A stretch of 12,859 nt of DNA. Source: an uncultured beta proteobacterium (GTDB taxonomy: Bacteria; Pseudomonadota; Gammaproteobacteria; Burkholderiales; Burkholderiaceae_C). Positions 5,591 through 12,859 of this stretch are shown here, in pieces (the first letter of the stretch is position 1; each line of letters opens with the position of its first letter). A program made the position numbers and the translations under genes. The stretch lies in assembly GCA_903927495.1 (NCBI GenBank), contig CAIYNH010000403.1:1-12859 (forward strand), read 5' to 3'. The notes below the pieces were generated by a model. That model ran no database searches, was not told the origin of the DNA, and saw only the letters and a list, made by a program, of their open reading frames with translations.

Positions 5591-8500
5591 ATGTCTGTTC
5601 GCGTCATTTCTGCTGCCAAAACCCAAATCAAGTCGATGCTGATACGCCTGTCTGGCGGCAAAACCCTGCGCCTGATCTGGCGTCAGCGGGCCCGCGTTAG
5701 TCAACTTCTGACGGGTTTACTGGGCAGTTTTTTTGCTGCACACAGCACTTTGGCGCTGGATGTCAACGCCTTGCCCAGCGGAGCAGCGGTCAAAGTAGGC
5801 AGTGGCCAGGTTCAGCAAACGGGCAACCAGATGACCATTGTGCAGACCAGCCAAAAGCTCGGGCTTGACTGGCAAAGCTTCAACATTGGTGTCGCGGCCA
5901 GTGTGCGATTTGCCCAGCCGAGCACCAGCTCAATTGCGCTGAACCGCATTCTTGGCACCAGCGGCAGCGAGATTTATGGCCGACTAAGTGCCAACGGCCA
6001 GGTGTTTTTAACCAATCCCAACGGCATCTTGTTTGCCCCGGGTTCCAGTGTCAACGTGGGGGGGTTGGTGGCCTCGGCGCTGGATTTATCGCAAGTCGAC
6101 TTTGCCGCAGGGCGCTATCAGTTTACCGGCTTTGGCGGTAGCGTATTTAACCAAGGCAACTTGACTGCGGCCCCCGGCGGCTACATTGCGTTGTTGGGCG
6201 GCACGGTGGCAAACCAAGGCAGCATCGATGTCGCTACGGGCTCGGTAGTGCTGGCGGCCGGCCGTGCGATTACGGTGGATATTAGCCAAGGTGGCTTGCT
6301 CAGTGCTGCAGTTACCCCGGCTACCGCAGCTACGTTGGTCAGCAACAGCGGCAGCATTAGCGCAGAGAGCGGCAGCGTCAAGCTTGACGCGCGCTCAGCC
6401 CAGGGCATTGCCGAGTCGATGATCAACAACACCGGCATCATTCGCGCGGGCAGCGTTGAAAACCGCAATGGCGAGATTTGGCTCACGGGTGCGCAGCAGA
6501 TCAGCAACATCGGCACGCTGGATGTATCGGCCAGCACCCAGGGCAATGGCGGGCGCATTGTGGTCAAGGCTGACATGGACAGCGGCACAGCGGCAATCGG
6601 CGGCAAGCTGCTAGCCACGGGTGGCAGCTTGGGCGGCGATGGGGGTTTTATTGAAACCTCTGGCGCCCATGTCAAGATTGCAGATGGTGCGGTGGTGAAT
6701 ACCAGCGCACTCAAAGGCATTGTTGGACAGTGGTTGATTGACCCCAATGACTACAAAATTGCTGCCACAGGTGGCGACATTAGCGGAGCTACGCTAAGTG
6801 CAAACCTCGACAACAACAATGTCACCATTCTCAGCAGCCAAGGGGCTACGGCAGGCAATGGCGATATTACGATCGATGACAACATCACCAAGACAGCGGG
6901 AACTGCGACCAAGTTAACACTTCAAGCGGCTCGCGATATAAATCTCAACACCAATAAAAGCATTTCTGATACTGCGGGAAATCCACTTGCCGTAGATATG
7001 CAAGCAGGGGCCTCGGTGAAATTTATTGGCACCGGCACTGTCAATATCCACGATCCGTTAACACTGAACGCTGTTGACAGAGTTCTCGTTGATGGCAACT
7101 TGACACTTGGCTCAGATACAACCATGACGGGAACCGTTGGCATCGGCCTGAAAGGTACGGTTAATGGCAATCGTAATCTGACAGTGAATACGGGCAATAA
7201 CGGAAACATCATTTTTTACAAAACACTCGGAGGAACAATACCGTTGGCGAGTGTTACCACGAGTGCAACGGGTGGGACGTACATCAATACAGATGTCATA
7301 ACAACCGGAAACCAGAACTACAACAACACCGTACAGTTTGGCGCAATTGGTTTGACCGGACAGTTCATTAACAGTAATTTTGAAAGCGATGCGGTAGGAA
7401 GTACCAGCATTACGGGGTGGACGGTTACCAACGCAAGAGTCATGTTGGGTGTAGATTCGATTGGAGGTTTTGTTTCACCAATCGACACCACCTACCCAGC
7501 CAATGTAGCTTCCGGTTGCAACAAAACCACAGGGGTTGGATGCGATACAGCCGGCCTATATTCTGGTTTTTCGTTCGCAACCAAAATTTATGCGGACAGC
7601 GCAAGTACTGGTGACGGTACCCGTTCCGTAGAAATGAATTCTTCTGGAACTTGCGCCAGCGGCTTCTGCATCGTGCGTGGCCCCTATATTGTTAGCAATA
7701 GCGTCGTCTCACTTAGCCCCGGTGACAGCGTCGGTTTCAAGTGGAAGGCGCAGGGTGGGAGCGATGCTTTTGATGTTCAAGGGTATCTGCTCAATACAAC
7801 AACGGGTGCCACCGTTCCGCTGTTGAATCAAACTGGTGCAAGTGCTTCAGTCATCCAACAGTGGACCACTGCCTCGGTGACGCTTAAGCCGTCAGACACT
7901 GCAGGCGATTACAAATTCGTGTTCGTGTCTGGATCATGGGATGCAACCGGCGGCTTAGCACTCGGGGCACGGCTGCTAATAGACAGCCTGACGGCCTCGA
8001 CCAATATGATTGGTGCCTCGGGTAATAACTTGTTATCGGGCGCAGCGGTTAATTTTGCTGGTAATGTCAAACTTGCCAGCAGTACGCTTACTGTTGCCAA
8101 TAGCGCAAACAGCGCCATCGCAGGCACGATCAGCGACACAGGCTCGTTGATCAAGGCTGGCAGCGGTACATTGACTCTGGCCGGCACTAACACCTACAGT
8201 GGTAGCACATCGATCAATGCAGGAACATTGGCCGTATCCAGCCTTAATAATGTTGGGGCAGGCAATATCACGCTGGGTGGCGGAACCCTGCAGACCAACA
8301 GTACGATCAATCTAGGTAGCCGAGCGATAGCGGTGAGCGCGCCAAGCGGCCTTTCTGCCGTCAGCGGCACCACGCTTTCTGGCGGCGTATTTGCAGCATC
8401 AGGCCAAGCAGTGGCCTTGTCGGGTGGTGGCAATTTCTCGCTCACAGACGTCAATAACGATTTTGGCAGGATTTCAGCGCCTAGTGCCGGCGCCATTGCT

Positions 8501-11500
8501 CTGACTGACAAGAACTCACTAGCGCTAGACGCTATCACGGCAACTGGTTCGGTGAAGATTGCCACAGTGGGCGACTTGACTCTGGCCGATACGGTTCAAA
8601 CCACAGCTAGTGGAAACTCATTGGTCTTATCTGCGACAGGCAACTTTGCCAACACGGCTGCTTCAGCTGGCAATGCGCTGGTGGTGCCGGGCACGGGGCG
8701 CTGGTTGGTCTATGCCGGAACCCCAACAACGGTTGCTACAAAAAATGGATTGACTTCAAATTTCCGCCAGTACAGTAGGACGCTTGCTTCGTTACCGGCT
8801 GCAAATGTTACCCAAGGTGGAAATGGCTTTGTATATGCGGCAGCACCGGGGACACTTTCAGTCAGCGCCAGCAACTCCGGCGGTGCAACGCACGTCTATG
8901 GGAACACTCCCACGGCTTCTTTAAGCTACACCTTGTCGGGCTTTGCCGACCCAGAGGACACAGCCGGCAATATTGGCTTGGGTGGTTCGCCAAATTGGAT
9001 AGCCACAGACAGTGCTTCGTTGAACTGGAACATTAATTCGGCTATGTTTGCCAACACCTATGCACTGAAATACGGCAGCGGACTCACCAGCAGCGTGAAT
9101 TATGGATTTTTGGCTGGCAATACTGCAACTTACACGGTCAGTCAACGTCCATTGACTGTGACTGCAACGGGTCAAAACAAAGTTTATGATCGATCCAACG
9201 TGGCACCCGTAACCTTTGCAGACAACCGGGTGGCGGGCGATGTATTGAGCATCAGCGCGATCTCGACCTTTGACTCCACCATCAATGATCCCAACGGCTG
9301 GAACGTCGGCAATAACAAACCCATTTCAGTAAGCAATTTTGCGTTAGCAGGTACTCGTGCCCCTAATTACTCATTGCAGACAAGTAGCACCACCACCACG
9401 GCCAATATCACCCAAAGGCCGTTAACCATCACGCCAGTGGCGGATTCCAAGATTTACGACGGAGCCACCACTTCGAGCTTGACACCATCGGCGGCTAATC
9501 TCGTGATTGGTGACAGCGTGACGGGTTTGGTACAAGTTTTTGACTCAAAAAATGCCGGACCTAGAACCTTGAATATGAGTACCGTCACGGTGAACGATGG
9601 CAATAGTGGCAATAACTATTCCGTCACCAGCGTGGCAACCATTGCAGGCACCATCAGACCCAAGCCGTTGTCTGTTACCGGGATCTCGGTTGATGGCAAA
9701 GCGTATGACGGCACAGTCACCGCCAGTATGAGCGGCGCGCCCAGCATCGTGGGGGGTGCCACCAGTGCAACGGACGGCAAGTACTTCACTGGGGATGATC
9801 TTACTTTTGCAGGTGGAACCGGAACCGCTGTCTTTACCAACAAAAATGCAGGTCTCAACAAGTCAGTGACGGTCAGTGGTCTTGGCCTAACGGGCACGGA
9901 TGCGGGTAATTACGACTTTAGTGGGATTGTTCCGACTAGCGCCAGTATTTCAAAGGGTACTTTGACCTTTACCCCAGTTACCGACAGCAAAACCTATGAT
10001 GGCACTGTGGGCTCGAGTCCCCCCCCTTTGGTGAGTGGATTGCAAGTAGGCGATTCCTTGCCAGGACTTGTTCAAACTTTTGATTCAAAAAACGTAGGTA
10101 ATCGTACTTTGGCTGTGACTGGTTTTACAGTCAATGATGGCAACAGTGGTAACAACTATGTGCTCAACAATACAGCTACCGTGGCAGGTGTTATTAACCC
10201 TTCGACTCTGACGATTAGCCCTGTTGCCGACATCAAAATATATGATGGAACAATAAACTCAAGTTTATTACCAACAGCTAACAATCTCAAACTAGGGGAT
10301 AGCTTGGTCGGTCAAGCGCAGGTTTTTGATTCCAAGGATGCAGGGGCTCGAATATTGAGCGTTAGTAGATATACAGTTAACGATGGCAACAATGGCAATA
10401 ACTATGTAACGAGCAGTACCACCACCGTGGCGGGGACTATTAATCCGAAATCACTCTCAGTCACTGGTCTTGCTGCGCAGTCAAAAATCTACGATGCCAC
10501 GACACTCGCGAGTTTGACGGGTAGCTCGGCCTTGATTGCTGAGGCAGTCGGTAGTGGCAGCAGTGCGGACGGCAAGTTCTACACTGGTGACGATGTCAGT
10601 ACCAGTGGCACGCCAGCAGCCGTGTTTGTTTCTAAGAATGCAGGCAATCAAAGTGTGACAGTCAGCGGCATCACACTGACCGGTGCGCAAGTGGGCAACT
10701 ACGTGCTTGCACAACCCAGCGGCCTGACTGCGGTCATCAGCCGCAAACATTTGACAACCACCGGTCTGGTGGCGCAAGACAAAATCTACGATGCAACCAA
10801 GGCAGCTGGGCTCACAGGCACCGCTGCACTCTTGGCAACACAATCCCCAGGTACGGGCACCGGCACGGATGGTGCTGCCTTTAGCGGCGATACAGTTGCT
10901 TTGAATGGCACAGCCAGCGGCACATTTGCAAGTAAAAATGCCGGCACACAAGCAGTAGCCGTGAGTGGTTTGAGTTTGAGTGGCGCTGGCGCTGGCAACT
11001 ACGTGGTTGACCTGCCCACTAATTTAACCGCTCTGATCAGCAAAAAACAACTGACTTCAACTACGGTTAACCCACAAGACAAGATCTACGATGGCACGAA
11101 TGTCGCAACATTTGCAGGCGGTGCCTTTACCACAGAAGCGCCTGGCACAGGAATTGACACTGACGGTAATGCGTTTACCAGCGATGACGTTCGAGCCATT
11201 GGCACAGGAACTTTTGCCAGTAAGAATGTTGTGGGCCTGCAAAACATCACCCTTAGCAGCGTGTCACTAACCGGCATTGATGCCGGCAATTACACCGCCA
11301 AATTAACAACTTCGGGCACGCTGACGGCAAGCATTAATTCGAAACACCTGAGCGTATCTGGAGTGACCGCTTTAGGGAAAATTTACGATGCCACTGCTGG
11401 AGCTAGTTTGGGTGGAAGTGCTGTTTTGAGCAGCGAGGCCGTAGGCGCAGGTTCCACTGCAGACGGTAAAACCTATATCGGCGACGATGTTAGCCCGACT

Positions 11501-12859
11501 GGTACACCCATTGGTTCGTTTGTCAGCAAAAATGCCGGCACACAAAATGTGACTGTGAGCGGCTTCACACTGACCGGTGCGCAAGCCGGCAACTACGCGG
11601 TTGACCAACCGAGTGGCCTGACTGCCGTGATTGGCCGCAAGCACCTGGTTGCATTGGGCTTGAGCGCGCAAGATAAAACTTATGACGCAACTACCACCGC
11701 AACGCTGAATGGGATGGTTGCATTGATTGCAAGCCAAGCTGCTGGGACAGGCAGCGTTACAGACGGAGCGGCTTACACCGGCGACAACGTGGCTTTGACT
11801 GGCGCGGCTAGCGGCATTTTTGTTTCAAAAGATGCAGGTACCCGGGCTGTGACGGTCAGCGGCTTGAGCTTGAGCGGCGCACAGGCCGGCAACTACCTGA
11901 TTGATCAACCAGCGGGGCTGATTGCAGTGATTGCACCCAAGAACATCATCCCTTCAAGCGTGACTGTGAACGACAAAGTGTATGACGCAACGACTGCTGC
12001 AACCTTGAGCGGGGGTACCTTCAGCTATGAAACAGCCGGGGCAGGCTCCAGTACCGACGGCTTGGCTTACAGCGGTGATTTGGTCAACGTCAGGGGCACG
12101 GGTAACTTTGCCGGCAAGAACGTGGGCACCCAAAGTGTCAGCGTCAGTGGCTTGTCGCTGGCAGGCGCGCAGGCAGGAAACTACACGGTAACCGGTTTGC
12201 CTACCGGACCGTTTAGCGCCACCATCACCGCCAAGCCAATCAATGTTGCGGGCTTGAGCGTTCAAAGCAAAATTTACGATGCCACAAACACCACCACACT
12301 TCTCGGCAGTGCCGCTATCAATACAGAAGCTGCTGGTGCAGGCAGCACGGGCGATGGACTGGCCTATGCGGGTGATGTGGTCAGTGCGGTGGGCACGGCA
12401 GTTGGTGTATTTGCAGTCAAAGATGTCGGCACGCGCAACGTGAGTGTCAGTGGTGTTGCCTTGAGCGGCACCGATGCTGCCAACTACAGCGTGGTGCAAC
12501 CCACTGGGTTGACTGGGATCATAACTGCCAAGCACGTCAGCGCCACCGGCCTGACGGCCCAGGGTAAAACTTACGATGCCACACTAGCGGCGGGAATAAG
12601 CGGCACTGCTGCTCTTAATACAATAGCTGTTAGCGCAGGCAGCACGGGCGATGGCAAGGTTTATGATGTTGATAACGTGAGCGTCACAGGCGTGCCATCG
12701 GCGGCCTTTGTTGCCAAGGATGCAGGTACACAGAGCGTGACAGTCAGCGGCTTGAGCTTGAGCGGCGCACAGGCCGGCAACTACCTGATTGATCAACCCA
12801 CGGGGCTGATTGCAGTGATTGCACCCAAGAACATCATCCCTTCAAGCGTGACTGTGAAC
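5591..12859 (+). CDS. giant TpsA exoprotein (filamentous haemagglutinin-like adhesin), 3' end outside window
   Basis: An unbroken frame of 2423 codons runs to the last base, with no stop reached. Residues 1-55 are a long basic signal peptide ending FFAAHSTLA. The TPS domain follows (about 56-300) with GNQMTIVQTSQKLGLDWQSF and NPNGI at 142-146, the region recognised by the TpsB POTRA domains. WLIDPNDYKI (nt about 6733) is typical of this adhesin class. Residues about 588-803 form a non-helical insert with the only four cysteines seen. A PATR-type repeat lies at about 847-890 (GSGTLTLAGTNTYSGSTSI). An MBG-like domain begins near nt 8890 (HVYGNTPTASLSYTLSGF). From nt 9179 onward come at least 13 YDG/MBG repeats. 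Secretion by the upstream transporter is expected. A surface adhesin or biofilm role is inferred from the family; the ligand is unknown. Confidence 0.93.
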   Translation, partial: MSVRVISAAKTQIKSMLIRLSGGKTLRLIWRQRARVSQLLTGLLGSFFAAHSTLALDVNALPSGAAVKVGSGQVQQTGNQMTIVQTSQKLGLDWQSFNIGVAASVRFAQPSTSSIALNRILGTSGSEIYGRLSANGQVFLTNPNGILFAPGSSVNVGGLVASALDLSQVDFAAGRYQFTGFGGSVFNQGNLTAAPGGYIALLGGTVANQGSIDVATGSVVLAAGRAITVDISQGGLLSAAVTPATAATLVSNSGSISAESGSVKLDARSAQGIAESMINNTGIIRAGSVENRNGEIWLTGAQQISNIGTLDVSASTQGNGGRIVVKADMDSGTAAIGGKLLATGGSLGGDGGFIETSGAHVKIADGAVVNTSALKGIVGQWLIDPNDYKIAATGGDISGATLSANLDNNNVTILSSQGATAGNGDITIDDNITKTAGTATKLTLQAARDINLNTNKSISDTAGNPLAVDMQAGASVKFIGTGTVNIHDPLTLNAVDRVLVDGNLTLGSDTTMTGTVGIGLKGTVNGNRNLTVNTGNNGNIIFYKTLGGTIPLASVTTSATGGTYINTDVITTGNQNYNNTVQFGAIGLTGQFINSNFESDAVGSTSITGWTVTNARVMLGVDSIGGFVSPIDTTYPANVASGCNKTTGVGCDTAGLYSGFSFATKIYADSASTGDGTRSVEMNSSGTCASGFCIVRGPYIVSNSVVSLSPGDSVGFKWKAQGGSDAFDVQGYLLNTTTGATVPLLNQTGASASVIQQWTTASVTLKPSDTAGDYKFVFVSGSWDATGGLALGARLLIDSLTASTNMIGASGNNLLSGAAVNFAGNVKLASSTLTVANSANSAIAGTISDTGSLIKAGSGTLTLAGTNTYSGSTSINAGTLAVSSLNNVGAGNITLGGGTLQTNSTINLGSRAIAVSAPSGLSAVSGTTLSGGVFAASGQAVALSGGGNFSLTDVNNDFGRISAPSAGAIALTDKNSLALDAITATGSVKIATVGDLTLADTVQTTASGNSLVLSATGNFANTAASAGNALVVPGTGRWLVYAGTPTTVATKNGLTSNFRQYSRTLASLPAANVTQGGNGFVYAAAPGTLSVSASNSGGATHVYGNTPTASLSYTLSGFADPEDTAGNIGLGGSPNWIATDSASLNWNINSAMFANTYALKYGSGLTSSVNYGFLAGNTATYTVSQRPLTVTATGQNKVYDRSNVAPVTFADNRVAGDVLSISAISTFDSTINDPNGWNVGNNKPISVSNFALAGTRAPNYSLQTSSTTTTANITQRPLTITPVADSKIYDGATTSSLTPSAANLVIGDSVTGLVQVFDSKNAGPRTLNMSTVTVNDGNSGNNYSVTSVATIAGTIRPKPLSVTGISVDGKAYDGTVTASMSGAPSIVGGATSATDGKYFTGDDLTFAGGTGTAVFTNKNAGLNKSVTVSGLGLTGTDAGNYDFSGIVPTSASISKGTLTFTPVTDSKTYDGTVGSSPPPLVSGLQVGDSLPGLVQTFDSKNVGNRTLAVTGFTVNDGNSGNNYVLNNTATVAGVINPSTLTISPVADIKIYDGTINSSLLPTANNLKLGDSLVGQAQVFDSKDAGARILSVSRYTVNDGNNGNNYVTSSTTTVAGTINPKSLSVTGLAAQSKIYDATTLASLTGSSALIAEAVGSGSSADGKFYTGDDVSTSGTPAAVFVSKNAGNQSVTVSGITLTGAQVGNYVLAQPSGLTAVISRKHLTTTGLVAQDKIYDATKAAGLTGTAALLATQSPGTGTGTDGAAFSGDTVALNGTASGTFASKNAGTQAVAVSGLSLSGAGAGNYVVDLPTNLTALISKKQLTSTTVNPQDKIYDGTNVATFAGGAFTTEAPGTGIDTDGNAFTSDDVRAIGTGTFASKNVVGLQNITLSSVSLTGIDAGNYTAKLTTSGTLTASINSKHLSVSGVTALGKIYDATAGASLGGSAVLSSEAVGAGSTADGKTYIGDDVSPTGTPIGSFVSKNAGTQNVTVSGFTLTGAQAGNYAVDQPSGLTAVIGRKHLVALGLSAQDKTYDATTTATLNGMVALIASQAAGTGSVTDGAAYTGDNVALTGAASGIFVSKDAGTRAVTVSGLSLSGAQAGNYLIDQPAGLIAVIAPKNIIPSSVTVNDKVYDATTAATLSGGTFSYETAGAGSSTDGLAYSGDLVNVRGTGNFAGKNVGTQSVSVSGLSLAGAQAGNYTVTGLPTGPFSATITAKPINVAGLSVQSKIYDATNTTTLLGSAAINTEAAGAGSTGDGLAYAGDVVSAVGTAVGVFAVKDVGTRNVSVSGVALSGTDAANYSVVQPTGLTGIITAKHVSATGLTAQGKTYDATLAAGISGTAALNTIAVSAGSTGDGKVYDVDNVSVTGVPSAAFVAKDAGTQSVTVSGLSLSGAQAGNYLIDQPTGLIAVIAPKNIIPSSVTVN
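7352..8005 (+). other. inserted cysteine-bearing domain within TpsA
   Basis: Within the TpsA frame, residues about 588-803 differ from the surrounding beta-helix repeats. The region opens FINSNFESDAVGSTSITGWTV and ends FVFVSGSWDATGGLALGARL, a pattern reminiscent of galactose-binding-like jelly-roll domains (N-x-x-FE ... GW-x-V at the start, a long strand near the end). It contains C643, C651, C688 and C693, spaced CX7C and CX4C, and no other cysteine is seen in the visible protein. Disulfides and a ligand-binding role are inference. Confidence 0.5.
8129..8260 (+). other. PATR-type autotransporter-associated beta-strand repeat in TpsA
   Basis: The translated segment GSLIKAGSGTLTLAGTNTYS followed by GSTSINAGTLAV matches the consensus of the PATR repeat (L-K-x-GSGTLTLSGxNTY-x-G-x-T-x-V-x-x-GTL). 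This repeat is usually seen in type V autotransporter passengers. One clear copy is present and it extends the beta-helical stalk. Confidence 0.75.
10484..11377 (+). repeat. higher-order repeat, copy 1 (three YDG units A-B-C)
   Basis: The copy holds units 6, 7 and 8. Unit 6 (A) has GTPAAVFVSKNAG and QPSGLTAVISRKHL, unit 7 (B) has DGAAFSGDTVALNG, and unit 8 (C) is the variant with GTGTFASKN and no AA between the glycines. Each is most similar to the unit 894 bp further on. Confidence 0.65.
11378..12268 (+). repeat. higher-order repeat, copy 2 (three YDG units A-B-C)
   Basis: Units 9, 10 and 11 repeat the A-B-C pattern of copy 1: GTPIGSFVSKNAG and QPSGLTAVIGRKHL (A), DGAAYTGDNVALTG (B), RGTGNFAGKNVG (C). 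All three tyrosine positions are offset by exactly 894 bp from copy 1. Confidence 0.65.
11849..11971 (+). repeat. 123-bp near-identical tract, first copy
   Basis: This tract matches 12737-12859 with only three base differences, 888 bp apart. It runs from the GTGACGGTCAGCGGC strand of unit 10 through the linker into the start of unit 11. The bases upstream of it in the two units are much more diverged. Confidence 0.85.
12269..12859 (+). repeat. higher-order repeat, copy 3 (incomplete at window edge)
   Basis: Units 12 (A-like) and 13 (B-like) are present, 891 bp after units 9 and 10. A C-type unit starting SSVTVN is just beginning at the last bases, as after unit 10. Confidence 0.55.
12737..12859 (+). 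repeat. 123-bp near-identical tract, second copy
   Basis: It differs from 11849-11971 at three positions (one near its start, two adjacent bases in the QP-x-GL codons). It continues to the last base of the window, so the full length of the identical tract is not known. Confidence 0.85.

Larger units (their letters stand above)
9179..12859 (+). repeat. tandem YDG/MBG-type repeat array in TpsA, at least 13 units
   Basis: Each unit opens with K-x-YD(G/A)T, continues with a GD(D/S/N) turn and F-x-(S/A)K(N/D)(A/V)G, then the V-x-G-x-x-L-x-G-x-x-AGNY strand, and ends in an I-x-x-K-x-L/I linker. The tyrosine codons start at 9185, 9455, 9704, 9995, 10241, 10490, 10787, 11087, 11384, 11681, 11981, 12275 and 12572. 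Units starting at 9455, 9995 and 10241 are short (82-83 residues) and share TVNDGN-x-GNNY. Units from 10490 onward are 98-100 residues with an inserted S/T-G-DG segment. A fourteenth unit begins at the window edge. Such repeats are known as extracellular stalk modules of large adhesins. Confidence 0.85.

Noticed and set aside
6086..12796. Many minus-strand ORFs of 60-193 residues across the TpsA gene
   Set aside because: They are antisense shadows of a repetitive, threonine/glycine/alanine-rich coding region, recur with the repeats, are rich in Ser/Pro/Ala/Leu or Cys, and lack recognisable domains.
9179..12859. CRISPR array or DNA-level satellite
   Set aside because: The repeats are about 250-300 bp, diverged, and all in one coding frame; they are protein repeats.

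Overview
The window looks like a chromosomal segment of a Gram-negative proteobacterium, most likely a betaproteobacterium. This is inferred from the gene families (two-partner secretion TpsB/TpsA, a CsgG-like periplasmic protein, a secreted caspase-like peptidase), from Sec signal peptides on all four large gene products, and from roughly balanced GC with proteobacterial-type codon use. The genus cannot be fixed from the sequence alone.

Layout. Positions 1-472 hold no convincing intact gene; a possible C-terminal tail of an upstream reading frame ends at 109-111. Positions 473-658 carry a ParD-like antitoxin remnant with no toxin partner. It overlaps, tail to tail, the end of a large minus-strand gene (642-2828) encoding a secreted caspase-fold peptidase fused to TPR repeats, a CsgG-like domain and a C-terminal domain resembling that of FlgT. 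A 250-bp divergent intergenic region (2829-3078) follows and is unusually rich in dyads, including an exact match to the FNR/Anr consensus. On the plus strand three genes run closely together: a CsgG-like/TPR periplasmic protein (3079-3771), a TpsB outer-membrane transporter of the FhaC/ShlB family (3815-5542), and a giant TpsA exoprotein (5591 to beyond the window end, 2423 codons visible, no stop reached).

The TpsA protein has an N-terminal TPS secretion domain with an NPNGI motif, a beta-helical stalk, an inserted domain holding the only four cysteines of the visible protein, one autotransporter-type PATR repeat, an MBG-like domain, and at least 13 tandem YDG/MBG-type repeats. Repeats 6 onward form a higher-order pattern in which every third unit is most alike (period about 891-894 bp), with one almost identical 123-bp tract shared by two distant units.

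How the parts may work together. TpsB would secrete TpsA to the surface as a long adhesin. The CsgG-like/TPR protein, first in the same gene string, could act in the periplasm during assembly. The divergent caspase-like protein carries a closely related CsgG-like module, so the two divergent genes share a domain and probably a control region. The oxygen-linked control suggested by the FNR-like box is a prediction from sequence only.
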